Below are positions 1 to 5,190 of a stretch of 17,237 nt of DNA, piece after piece (position 1 is the stretch's first letter; each line of letters begins with the position of its first letter). This stretch comes from Candidatus Thorarchaeota archaeon. GTDB taxonomy: Archaea; Asgardarchaeota; Thorarchaeia; Thorarchaeales; Thorarchaeaceae. The stretch covers positions 1 to 17,237 of the forward strand of contig DAOWDY010000245.1 in the NCBI GenBank assembly GCA_030638785.1, read 5' to 3'. The position numbers and the translations under genes were made by a program. The notes beneath the pieces were generated by a model. It saw nothing but the letters and a program-made list of their open reading frames with translations. It was not told the DNA's origin and ran no database searches.

Positions 1-383
1 ACTTTGACAGCAGCTTGCTCCAAGTTTTCCCAAGCTTTCTTCTCATTAGTTCGTCGAAAGAACCAGCTCCGTCTTTTTTGGCCATCCCTCAAGACAGCCC
101 CAATTCGAAACCAGCGATTGTTAACCATAAACTCGTGAAGTGCTACTGTGACACCAATACCCTTCACAGATGCTATATTGGGGTGACCGAAACCCAAGTT
201 GTCATTAACTCGAGTTGCAGCATCTGAGAGCAGTGAGATCATAGCTGCAAGAGCATCACTCGAAAGTCCATCATTACTGCTTTCTGCCACCACTAGCCCT
301 CGCTCATTTGTTACAACACAACTTCTCATAGAATTTTCAGAATTCTTCAAGAGATTGTCTACTACTAGGGTAAGTCGATCCAT
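1..383 (-). CDS. Roadblock/LC7 domain protein C (partial, 3' end outside window)
   Basis: An open frame starts at the ATG at 383 and runs without a stop to the left edge, giving at least 127 residues. It begins MDRLTLVVDNLLKNSENSMR and continues with the Roadblock pattern: a helix, a strand with VTNERGLVVA, a helix with SSDALAAMISLLSDAA, then strands around GIGVTVALHEFMV and WFRIGAVL. Roadblock/LC7 proteins are small dimerising alpha/beta proteins that bind small GTPases and act as GAPs or scaffolds (MglB in bacteria, Rag/Ragulator parts in eukaryotes). AGGA lies just before the start. The gene follows Roadblock B by 30 bp in the same operon and is the third Roadblock gene next to one GTPase, so hetero-dimers are possible. 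After the Roadblock core come basic residues (RDGQKRRSWFFRR), so the protein may carry an extra C-terminal part. The family call is good; the partner is inferred from context. Confidence 0.75.
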   Translation of the reverse strand, partial: MDRLTLVVDNLLKNSENSMRSCVVTNERGLVVAESSNDGLSSDALAAMISLLSDAATRVNDNLGFGHPNIASVKGIGVTVALHEFMVNNRWFRIGAVLRDGQKRRSWFFRRTNEKKAWENLEQAAVK

Positions 384-413
384 CTTTCCTAATTTCAAGC
401 TTGATCACTCCAC

Positions 414-866
414 TTATGTTACTGTTTCCTCGTGTAGCTTGACATCCCACAGACCTACGATATCCACGATCTCTTGGCATAAGTTCTGAATTTCAAACGT
501 GACCAAGCCCAACTGTAGACTGCTTGGAAAAATGCATGCAAGCATGACGTTCTCTGCAATGTGCTTCAGCAGAATTGAAAAACTGATTAATCCATTCTCT
601 TCAGCATCAACCATTACTTGTCTGAAACTCTTAGCACTATCAACGAGTCGAATAAAATCTTCTGAGATCGTTATCAAACCTGCTGACATACTGCTAACCG
701 CCATTTCGATGTTCTCAGGCATATCATCGTAGAATAACCTGTGAGCTAAAATGTAACCGTCAACTGTGAATACCGTGAGCCCCCAGACAGGAACTCGTGT
801 TTCAAATCCAGCAAGAACTTTCTTGATTTGATCTATCGGGGGTATGTCATTATTGTCTACTTCCAT
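414..866 (-). CDS. Roadblock/LC7 domain protein B
   Basis: This is a 150-aa soluble protein with the Roadblock fold order: an N-terminal helix (PPIDQIKKVLAGFE), strand pair GLTVFTVDGYILAHR, a helix with ENIEMAVSSMSAGLITISEDFIR, strands ISFSILLKH and VMLACIFP, and a C-terminal helix. The frame stays open to a GTG at 875. I prefer the ATG at 866 because GAGGTGA (872-878) sits 5 nt ahead of it, while the GTG lies inside that same Shine-Dalgarno. The start is 12 bp after the stop of the GTPase gene, so the two are probably co-transcribed and made together. By family knowledge such proteins dimerise and contact Ras-like GTPases. It differs clearly in sequence from Roadblock A and C, so this is not a recent duplication. 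Catalytic GAP activity cannot be judged from sequence. Confidence 0.82.
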   Translation of the reverse strand: MEVDNNDIPPIDQIKKVLAGFETRVPVWGLTVFTVDGYILAHRLFYDDMPENIEMAVSSMSAGLITISEDFIRLVDSAKSFRQVMVDAEENGLISFSILLKHIAENVMLACIFPSSLQLGLVTFEIQNLCQEIVDIVGLWDVKLHEETVT

Positions 867-871
867 TATCT

Positions 872-878
872 TCACCTC
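872..878 (-). promoter_or_regulatory. Shine-Dalgarno deciding the Roadblock B start
   Basis: On the minus strand GAGGTGA lies 5 nt upstream of the ATG at 866 and overlaps the alternative GTG at 875. This favours the ATG. The motif is the same as that ahead of the three-cysteine gene at 2964. Confidence 0.7.
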
Positions 879-1550
879 TTACACATGCTGAAAGGGAGAT
901 TGAATTTCTTCAACATTTTCAGCAGTCTCCTGTACACTTACTTTCTCCAAATCTTTTAGAAGAAGGATCAAGGCATCTTTACATGCTTCCCGGTTCTTTG
1001 CTGACAGACCAGTTGTCTTATCTACTCCAATCAATATCGCCACTTGATCTGGAGGTACAGCATCATGTCGATCTTGCTTATTGGCAATAGATACGATAGG
1101 TATCTCGCCAAACGAAGAAACCGTTTCAGCAAGAATAGCACAAGCATCGCCAATCATTCCTGAATCTGACGAGTCAACAATCATCAGAACACCGTCTGTA
1201 TTCATTCTCATTGTATCTCTTACAAACTTGAAATGAAGTTGACCAGGAACACCCCGTAGTTCAATCTCCTTGACAATCCAGCCGGAATATTCCTCTCGCT
1301 CTCTGAGGTATTCTTTCTTGGGTACAACAAGTCCCATATGATCGACAGCTTTTCTCACCCACATTACTCGACCTAGATCGAATCCTGTAGTGGTAGTACT
1401 CTTCTCACCTCTATACTCCTCTTTCATATCCCGTTCAACAGACATTGCATCTGGATCCAGGGTATGGATGAGTGTAGTCTTCCCAGCTTGGAAAGGACCG
1501 GTGACATATACTTTGTAGTCATAGGATTTTAGTCTTCGTAACCCCAACAC
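879..1550 (-). CDS. Small Ras-like GTPase of the MglA/SRβ-like prokaryotic group
   Basis: This is a 223-aa P-loop GTPase. Visible motifs are the Walker A/G1 GPFQAGKT at residues 18-25, a threonine-rich switch I STTTTGFDLGRV at about 51-62 (T55 the likely Mg-contacting Thr), the G3 region RGVPGQ at 99-104, G4 NKQD at 157-160 and G5 SAK at 183-185. The TTTGFD and PGQ motifs match the prokaryotic COG2229-type GTPases related to MglA. About 35 residues of charged sequence separate switch I from G3, longer than in Ras or Arf. G3 has no usual DxxG aspartate. There is no C-terminal prenylation cysteine and no membrane segment. Start choice: the frame stays open to a TTG at 1556, but AAGGAG at 1558-1563 is 7 nt before the GTG at 1550, so GTG is used. 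Three Roadblock genes flank it, the likely regulatory partners. It could act in polarity, motility or trafficking-like control; that is inference. Confidence 0.88.
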   Translation of the reverse strand: MLGLRRLKSYDYKVYVTGPFQAGKTTLIHTLDPDAMSVERDMKEEYRGEKSTTTTGFDLGRVMWVRKAVDHMGLVVPKKEYLREREEYSGWIVKEIELRGVPGQLHFKFVRDTMRMNTDGVLMIVDSSDSGMIGDACAILAETVSSFGEIPIVSIANKQDRHDAVPPDQVAILIGVDKTTGLSAKNREACKDALILLLKDLEKVSVQETAENVEEIQSPFQHV

Positions 1551-1557
1551 GTTCAAA

Positions 1558-1563
1558 CTCCTT
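1558..1563 (-). promoter_or_regulatory. Shine-Dalgarno deciding a GTG start for the GTPase
   Basis: AAGGAG on the minus strand is 7 nt upstream of the GTG at 1550 and only 1 nt from the TTG at 1556. Spacing therefore selects the GTG. Confidence 0.65.
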
Positions 1564-1581
1564 GATTCTTCAACAAAAATT

Positions 1582-1624
1582 CAAATCTGTAATCTGCCTA
1601 ATATTAGACTAGATTACAGAATTG
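1582..1624 (-). repeat. Intercistronic inverted repeat over the Roadblock A stop codon
   Basis: TCTGTAATCT (1586-1595) and AGATTACAGA (1611-1620) are perfect 10-nt inverted arms around a 15-nt loop. With one A·A mismatch the stem extends 3 more pairs (1582-1584 with 1622-1624). The loop itself contains the palindrome CTAATATTAG (1598-1607). The structure covers the stop codon of Roadblock A and lies in the largest gap (63 bp) of an otherwise tightly packed operon. It could be a processing or attenuation hairpin setting the GTPase level relative to Roadblock A, or a protein-binding site. No long T-tract follows it on the minus strand. Confidence 0.6.
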
Positions 1625-1976
1625 ATGCTATGTCTCCAACAGCATTCTCCATCTCAAAATCTATGAGACCGATCTTAGCATCTGATGGTGCAGTTGCTAT
1701 GAGAGCTGCCTTTGACAGATTGCGTACGATGATTGTCTTGGTTGTACCCTCAATCACCAGGTTCTTCGGTTCCCCGGACCCAAGAGCTTTACCTACCCTT
1801 GAACCGATTGAAACCAAAGCTGCAGCCATTGCAGATACAGCTTTCTCGTCAACACCCTTGTGTAGAGCAGCAACCATCAACTGGCCTCTGTCACTAACAA
1901 GAGCGCAACCATCAACTTCACTATCTGCTTCAAGCTTTTTCAGAATTTCTTCCAATTTCTTGATCTTCGCACTCAT
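1614..1976 (-). CDS. Roadblock/LC7 domain protein A
   Basis: A 120-aa protein of typical single-domain Roadblock length: helix SAKIKKLEEILKKLEAD, strand pair DGCALVSDRGQLMVAAL, helix DEKAVSAMAAALVSIGSRVGKAL, strands PKNLVIEG, KTIIVRNLSKAALIATAP, and the final helix. The GALVSDRG-like turn and the AMAA...G helix are classic for MglB/Roadblock proteins. The open frame reaches 2120, but the extra 48 residues are read through the out-of-frame three-cysteine gene (1993-2115) and look non-coding. I place the start at the ATG at 1976, which has GGAG about 10 nt upstream and gives the family length. It starts 16 bp after the mini-protein stop and precedes the GTPase gene. As the most canonical of the three Roadblocks it is the best candidate for the direct GTPase partner (inference). 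Confidence 0.85.
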   Translation of the reverse strand: MSAKIKKLEEILKKLEADSEVDGCALVSDRGQLMVAALHKGVDEKAVSAMAAALVSIGSRVGKALGSGEPKNLVIEGTTKTIIVRNLSKAALIATAPSDAKIGLIDFEMENAVGDIASIL

Positions 1977-1992
1977 TCTTTTTCGTCTCCAA

Positions 1993-2115
1993 TTACTTTT
2001 CGTAGAATTCGCAGGAATCCTTTTCCTTCGCTGAAACGTAGATATTCTTTTTTTCGCACCAAACCAGACCGTTAGGATCTGTAGCGCCAGCATATTTACA
2101 GTCTGAAGTTGCCAT
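1993..2115 (-). CDS. Three-cysteine mini-protein, operon copy (40 aa)
   Basis: A complete 40-aa frame from ATG to TAA. The start is preceded by GGAGTGA with 8 nt spacing and lies 5 bp after the stop of the V4R-like gene. The protein begins MATSDCKYAGATDPNG and continues WCEKKNIYVSAKEKDSC before a Tyr-containing tail; Cys at 6, 20 and 35. A paralogue at 2845-2964 shares 25 of 37 aligned residues, including all three Cys, the Trp before the second Cys, and the KKNIYVS block. This protein-level conservation, the good Shine-Dalgarno and the tight operon fit make it a real gene despite its size. I do not recognise the family. Three conserved cysteines suggest metal or Fe-S binding or redox chemistry, possibly as a dimer or with a partner supplying a fourth ligand. 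No signal peptide or membrane segment is seen. Confidence 0.82.
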   Translation of the reverse strand: MATSDCKYAGATDPNGLVWCEKKNIYVSAKEKDSCEFYEK

Positions 2116-2120
2116 GACAA

Positions 2121-2588
2121 TCACTCCACAGAAACAGTGAATGTGCTAGCATTCAATTCAGGCATGAATTGACAACTCTCAACAGTGCAGTGTTTCCCAG
2201 TAAGTTCGTTTAGGGCAGCATAGAGAATTGCCATCATTGGACACGGGGGAATCATAGTCATATCATCACCCCTTATCACGGTAGTTGCAGGTGCATAGAT
2301 GCATTCTCCGATATCTACTACTATCTTGGTTTCGTCAACACTAACAATATTGCAGCGTTGCACGGCTCCCGCCTTTAACATCTCAGAGGCAAATGAATTG
2401 GTCACAGAAACCACATCATTACCTACAATATTCAGACCAAGACTATCCAAGAGTAGTTTTGCGTTCCCTTGGAATGCGTTTGCCATCTGGGTCCAAATAA
2501 GGGGGATTTCAAGACCCATGTTCACCATGGATTCAGCAACAGCTACCATCACGGCATTGCTCGTATCTAGAAGTCCTTTGTAATCCAT
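2121..2588 (-). CDS. Cys-containing protein with V4R-like C-terminus, family uncertain
   Basis: A 155-aa soluble protein, first gene of the GTPase/Roadblock operon. The N-terminal half is helical (AVMVAVAESMVNMGLEIP, then WTQMANAFQGNAKLLLDSLG). The C-terminal half has strands and cysteines: QRCNIV, VVDIGECIYAPAT, IPPCPMMAILYAALNELTGK, HCTVESCQF. The order helix-with-hydrophobic-face, TGK, VES-C-x-F resembles the end of V4R (4-vinyl-reductase-like, small-molecule-binding) domains, and the protein may sense a ligand or metal. That resemblance is only pattern-level. Start: the frame reaches a TTG at 2615, but AGGAG at 2598-2602 is 9 nt before the ATG at 2588. A TATA-like element at 2665-2672 suits it as promoter-proximal gene. 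Its stop is 5 bp from the three-cysteine gene, so the two probably work together. Confidence 0.7.
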   Translation of the reverse strand: MDYKGLLDTSNAVMVAVAESMVNMGLEIPLIWTQMANAFQGNAKLLLDSLGLNIVGNDVVSVTNSFASEMLKAGAVQRCNIVSVDETKIVVDIGECIYAPATTVIRGDDMTMIPPCPMMAILYAALNELTGKHCTVESCQFMPELNASTFTVSVE

Positions 2589-2597
2589 TTGTTTTTT

Positions 2598-2602
2598 CTC
2601 CT
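2598..2602 (-). promoter_or_regulatory. Shine-Dalgarno deciding the start of the V4R-like gene
   Basis: AGGAG on the minus strand lies 9 nt before the ATG at 2588 and inside the nine codons that would be added by the TTG at 2615, so the shorter protein is preferred. Confidence 0.6.
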
Positions 2603-2664
2603 GGCCGGTTGCCAACTCTTGTTCGAATAGGCTTCACGACCTAAGAAGAGATTGAGTTTATTTG

Positions 2665-2672
2665 TTTATATA
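2665..2672 (-). promoter_or_regulatory. Candidate TATA box of the GTPase/Roadblock operon
   Basis: The minus strand reads TATATAAA here, preceded by an A-rich stretch that could serve as BRE, within a very AT-rich 90-bp segment. Transcription would start near 2640, leaving a leader of about 50 nt that contains the AGGAG of the first gene. Prediction from consensus only. The rest of the 2589-2844 gap holds the terminator described separately and no further gene that I can support. Confidence 0.5.
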
Positions 2673-2761
2673 TCTTTTTGTAATATCTAAAACATTTAAA
2701 TTATATATAATATTCGCAATAAATGGAATAACTAGTCAAGATTAGAAATTAAGAACGGAAA

Positions 2762-2821
2762 ATGAAAAACGGGGAGGTCAGGGACTGATCAACTTGACAA
2801 AAGCTGTTAGATCAATCCCTG
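2762..2821 (-). terminator. Hairpin plus T-tract terminator after the solitary three-cysteine gene
   Basis: CAGGGACTGATC (2779-2790) pairs with GATCAATCCCTG (2810-2821) with one mismatch in 12. Reading on the minus strand, the hairpin is followed by CCTCCCC and then GTTTTTCATTTT. It lies 24 bp beyond the stop at 2845, separating this gene from the operon downstream. Confidence 0.6.
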
Positions 2822-2844
2822 TCAACTAGAATGTACTATATGGA

Positions 2845-2964
2845 CTATTTCTTGTCATAATCCGCGCATGTGAGCCTTTCTTTTCCTGATACGTAGATGT
2901 TTTTCTTCTCACACCAGATTTGTCCAGTAGAATTTGTTGCTCCAGCATATTTACAATCTGACAT
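2845..2964 (-). CDS. Three-cysteine mini-protein, solitary copy (39 aa)
   Basis: A complete 39-aa frame from ATG to TAG. GAGGTGA (2974-2980) precedes it with 9 nt spacing. It begins MSDCKYAGATNSTGQ, then IWCEKKNIYVSGKE, with Cys at 4, 18 and 33. The paralogue in the GTPase operon (1993-2115) has the same spacing: 13 residues between Cys 1 and Cys 2 and 14 between Cys 2 and Cys 3. Unlike that copy, this one appears to be its own transcription unit: a candidate TATA box upstream, a hairpin/T-tract terminator downstream, and a distinct AT-rich gap separating it from the operon. Function unknown; a small metal-binding or redox adaptor is possible. It is too short for many gene callers and likely to be missing from annotations. 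Confidence 0.82.
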   Translation of the reverse strand: MSDCKYAGATNSTGQIWCEKKNIYVSGKERLTCADYDKK

Positions 2965-3022
2965 TTTTCTTTTTCACCTCAAAGGAGTTTGTGGATATAT
3001 ACTCCAACATTCATATTATTCA

Positions 3023-3031
3023 GATATAATA
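3023..3031 (-). promoter_or_regulatory. Candidate TATA box of the solitary three-cysteine gene
   Basis: The minus strand reads TATTATATC after a T-rich run. A start near 3000 would keep the GAGGTGA at 2974-2980 in the leader. A second TATATA at 2996-3001 would put the transcript start inside the Shine-Dalgarno and is less likely. Confidence 0.35.
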
Positions 3032-3044
3032 AAAAGAAATGGTG

Positions 3045-3076
3045 GCATTGCTTCATGGGGTGCAGTGGTGCAATGC
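3045..3076. repeat. Inverted repeat upstream of the solitary three-cysteine gene
   Basis: GCATTGC (3045-3051) and GCAATGC (3070-3076) are perfect 7-nt inverted arms with an 18-nt spacer. They end about 14 bp upstream of the candidate TATA element, where an archaeal activator could bind. They could instead be a hairpin in the 3' end of the HTH-PAS transcript. Confidence 0.4.
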
Positions 3077-3092
3077 AAAGAAACGTGGATTC

Positions 3093-3115
3093 TAAAACGA
3101 CATCCAGATATGGAT
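3093..3115 (-). terminator. Possible short terminator after the HTH-PAS gene
   Basis: On the minus strand ATCCA-TATC-TGGAT forms a 5-bp hairpin a few nt past the stop at 3121 and is followed by GTCGTTTTAG. The stem is short and the T-run weak, so this is tentative. Confidence 0.35.
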
Positions 3116-3120
3116 AACCC

Positions 3121-4407
3121 TCATGTCTTCAGGGTGATTTTACAGAAAAACGCATTCTCACTTGTGTCTCCAAGTGAACGTACAGATATTAACACAGGGA
3201 TAGATTGCCCATCTCGACAAATCAGATCGAGTTCGTCGTCTACGAAAGCAGGATCTATCTGTATCGCACTGGAAGTTAGCTTCCTAAATTTCGTCATGGA
3301 CTTGGAGTCAAGTATATCCTTCATTCTAAGTTTCTTTAACTCTTCTACATCATATCCCATTAGGTCAGAAACCTTGGTACTCCCAAAAGAAATCAGGTTA
3401 TCGTGTGTCACCAATGTCCCTTCATTAAAACTATCAATGATTGAACGGTACATAGAGGTTTCATTGCGTAATGCTTCTTCCAGCTCCTTTCGCTCAGTCA
3501 CGTCCAGATTGTATTCGATCATTTGGATGACATTTCCCTGGCCGTCGAATATTGGATGAGCATGAATTTCAAGATGTTTCGTTTTGCCGCTTACGGTATG
3601 ATGTGTATGCTCCACCACAACAGGCATCCTAGTTGCTTTGACCTTTTGTAGAGGGCATGGATGAACATCCCCAGAACATGGTTGATTTGAGTTATGTGTT
3701 AGGGCATAGCATTTCGATTCGTTGGGTAGAAATCCTAGTCTAGCGGCCTTGTTGGCCATCTCGATGGTATAATTGGATGCGTTAACAACATAAAATGGAT
3801 GAGCAACGGATTCCATTACCAAGTTCAGGAACTCATTTTGACGTAGTATCTCTTTTTCGGACTGTTTTCTTCCCGTTATATCTTCAACAACCATTGTAAC
3901 ACCGATATCTCCGTCATCGAAGGTTGTTGGAACGAGTTTGATGTTGACATAAATCAAGTCATCTTGTTTTTTGATTTCATCTTCAAAGGTTTGTTGTTTT
4001 CCTTTCATCGCCTTATCGATAAAAGATGGCAGCATGTTGTGCTTCTTAATAGGAAGTTCAAAATTACCGAAATCAGCCCCTATGGTCTTATCACTGTCTA
4101 ATCCAAATAGAGCCACAAATGTTTCATTAACTCGAATAATCCTGCGATTAGAATCAAACATTAAGATTCCATCATTTGATAAATCAAGTACTGCTTCGAC
4201 AGGCACTCGAGGCGACAAGAAGTATACCTTTGCTGATCCTGTCTGTTTCAACTCTACTTGCCCTGAGATAAGAAGCACATCCAAATATCGCGCAGTACTA
4301 TTCCGATTGAGGTTGATAACAGACGAAATCTCCGTTATTGTCATACCACGAGGGTTCTCTTTTAATGCATCTCGAATGCGATCAAGAATGTCTTTGTACT
4401 GAACCAA
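3121..4407 (-). CDS. HTH-PAS-PAS-PAS one-component transcriptional regulator
   Basis: A 428-aa soluble protein. Residues 5-66 form a winged helix (YKDILDRIRDALKENPRG, then ITEISSVINLNRNSTARYLD, then a wing ending in YFLSP). PAS 1 (about 70-180) ends in VVEDITGRK, PAS 2 (about 190-307) ends in LDVTERK, and PAS 3 (about 312-427) closes the protein. No kinase, receiver or GGDEF domain follows, so sensing is probably coupled directly to DNA binding. PAS 2 has a Cys/His cluster C233-H238-C244-H249-C251 (CYALTH...PCSGDVHPCPL), closely matching PAS 11 of kinase 1 and suited to metal, Fe-S or redox sensing. Start: TTG at 4407 with AAAGGAG about 10 nt upstream; the next ATG (residue 22) would cut into the HTH. 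It is 90 bp downstream of the GbsR-like gene, whose gap carries an inverted repeat. The target is unknown; neighbouring genes are likely. Confidence 0.85.
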   Translation of the reverse strand: MVQYKDILDRIRDALKENPRGMTITEISSVINLNRNSTARYLDVLLISGQVELKQTGSAKVYFLSPRVPVEAVLDLSNDGILMFDSNRRIIRVNETFVALFGLDSDKTIGADFGNFELPIKKHNMLPSFIDKAMKGKQQTFEDEIKKQDDLIYVNIKLVPTTFDDGDIGVTMVVEDITGRKQSEKEILRQNEFLNLVMESVAHPFYVVNASNYTIEMANKAARLGFLPNESKCYALTHNSNQPCSGDVHPCPLQKVKATRMPVVVEHTHHTVSGKTKHLEIHAHPIFDGQGNVIQMIEYNLDVTERKELEEALRNETSMYRSIIDSFNEGTLVTHDNLISFGSTKVSDLMGYDVEELKKLRMKDILDSKSMTKFRKLTSSAIQIDPAFVDDELDLICRDGQSIPVLISVRSLGDTSENAFFCKITLKT

Positions 4408-4460
4408 ATTAGGAAGACTCCTTTTGTTGTTCGAGTGTCTTCATTTCGTTTTATCAAATA

Positions 4461-4483
4461 CTGCGAATATAAGAAAATCGCAG
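4461..4483. promoter_or_regulatory. Inverted repeat around a TATA-like element upstream of the HTH-PAS gene
   Basis: CTGCGA (4461-4466) and TCGCAG (4478-4483) are perfect inverted arms 11 bp apart. The spacer reads TTTTCTTATAT on the minus strand, a TATA-like core about 60 bp upstream of the TTG at 4407. This is the geometry of an operator that blocks TBP/TFB, for instance for autoregulation. Consensus-level evidence only. Confidence 0.4.
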
Positions 4484-4497
4484 AGAGTCCTTGAAAC

Positions 4498-5022
4498 CTA
4501 TTCGGTTGGAAAAGTTTCTGACAATACACGAGCTGCCCTGATCTGGCGAATGTATTTCCTTAATCGCTCAAGATTACCTGCAGTCTCATCCTCTAGACGG
4601 CTCAAAGTTCCCCGTATTCTACCGTCATCATCCTGGACGCTTGCCTTTAGCGCCTCGACTTCACCAAGCATACCTTCCAATTCAAGACTCAATCTCCTAA
4701 CACCAAACATAACCAGACCAGAGAGTCCTTCTGTGAGCACATAGTAGGTTGGCTTTCTACCTCTTCCTTGATGACTAGTATCAATTCTACTCTCAATAAA
4801 ACCTAGAGTTCTTAGTTGCGATATTGCTACGCTTATACTTCCACGAGAATATCCAGTGATCAACGCCAATTCCTCGGAGGATATCGGTTCTTCACTCCAA
4901 TAGTGTTCAACTAGAAGAGTAGCAAGAACATCACGTGCGGCCTCAGAGAGTCCGACCCAATGTAGGTGTCGTTTGCATATCCTTGTGATTCGTAAGTAAA
5001 CCATTGAGTCGCGTCCAATCAT
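4498..5022 (-). CDS. GbsR/MarR-type HTH transcriptional regulator
   Basis: A 174-aa protein. Residues from about 20 to 95 form a winged helix: LSEAARDVLATLLVEHYWSE, the recognition region ISSEELALITGYSRGSISVA followed by ISQLRTLGFIESR, and a basic wing HQGRGRKPTYYVL. The EELA..TGYSRGSIS...LR.LGFI pattern matches GbsR-like regulators (COG1510 type), which in archaea are often fused to a C-terminal coiled coil for dimerisation; here about residues 110-168 are heptad-like and strongly charged. No ligand domain is visible. The frame reaches a TTG at 5028; I use the ATG at 5022, where AAGG precedes by about 10 nt. It is divergent from the kinase operon and shares a 200-bp intergenic region containing two palindromes, so it may control both directions. 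The ligand or signal is unknown. Confidence 0.82.
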   Translation of the reverse strand: MIGRDSMVYLRITRICKRHLHWVGLSEAARDVLATLLVEHYWSEEPISSEELALITGYSRGSISVAISQLRTLGFIESRIDTSHQGRGRKPTYYVLTEGLSGLVMFGVRRLSLELEGMLGEVEALKASVQDDDGRIRGTLSRLEDETAGNLERLRKYIRQIRAARVLSETFPTE

Positions 5023-5049
5023 TATCAATCAAGACCTTTTTCTATTTAG

Positions 5050-5059
5050 AGAGATCTCT
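5050..5059. promoter_or_regulatory. Palindrome AGAGATCTCT in the divergent intergenic region
   Basis: A perfect 10-bp palindrome lies about 28 bp upstream of the GbsR-like gene start, within its probable leader or start-site region. It is a candidate operator for a dimeric winged-helix regulator; no second copy was noticed in this gap. Confidence 0.35.
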
Positions 5060-5089
5060 TCTAATCTCATTCATATTATCTATTCATTG

Positions 5090-5099
5090 TATTTAAATA
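5090..5099. promoter_or_regulatory. Symmetric TATA-like element between divergent genes
   Basis: TATTTAAATA is its own reverse complement and resembles an archaeal TATA box in both directions. It lies about 70 bp from the GbsR-like start and 125 bp from the kinase start. The region 5023-5223 holds no gene that I can support. Confidence 0.4.
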
Positions 5100-5168
5100 T
5101 TCTTATCATTTAGATATGTTTGAACTATTTCATGTTAATTCCATTCGTAATATTCATCTCAGATTTGT

Positions 5169-5176
5169 TATTAAAT
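5169..5176 (+). promoter_or_regulatory. Alternative TATA box nearer kinase 1
   Basis: TATTAAAT on the plus strand would place transcription start near 5200, giving a short leader that still contains GTGGAG (5206-5211). It competes with the symmetric element at 5090-5099 as the kinase promoter. Confidence 0.35.
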
Positions 5177-5190
5177 TGACTTTAGTAATC

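Noticed and set aside
15..489. Two plus-strand ORFs near the left edge
   Set aside because: Antisense to Roadblock C and B. The minus-strand reading gives a recognisable Roadblock protein open to the window edge.
1630..2034. Plus-strand ORF of 134 codons
   Set aside because: Antisense to Roadblock A and the mini-protein, which have family homology and paralogue support.
2641..2720. Very AT-rich segment as a possible replication origin or attachment site
   Set aside because: No ORB-like repeats, no Orc1/Cdc6 gene and no integrase or tRNA nearby; a promoter region explains it.
2897..3559. Plus-strand ORF of 220 codons
   Set aside because: It is opposite the three-cysteine gene, the intergenic region and the HTH-PAS gene; its translation has no domain pattern and is a shadow.
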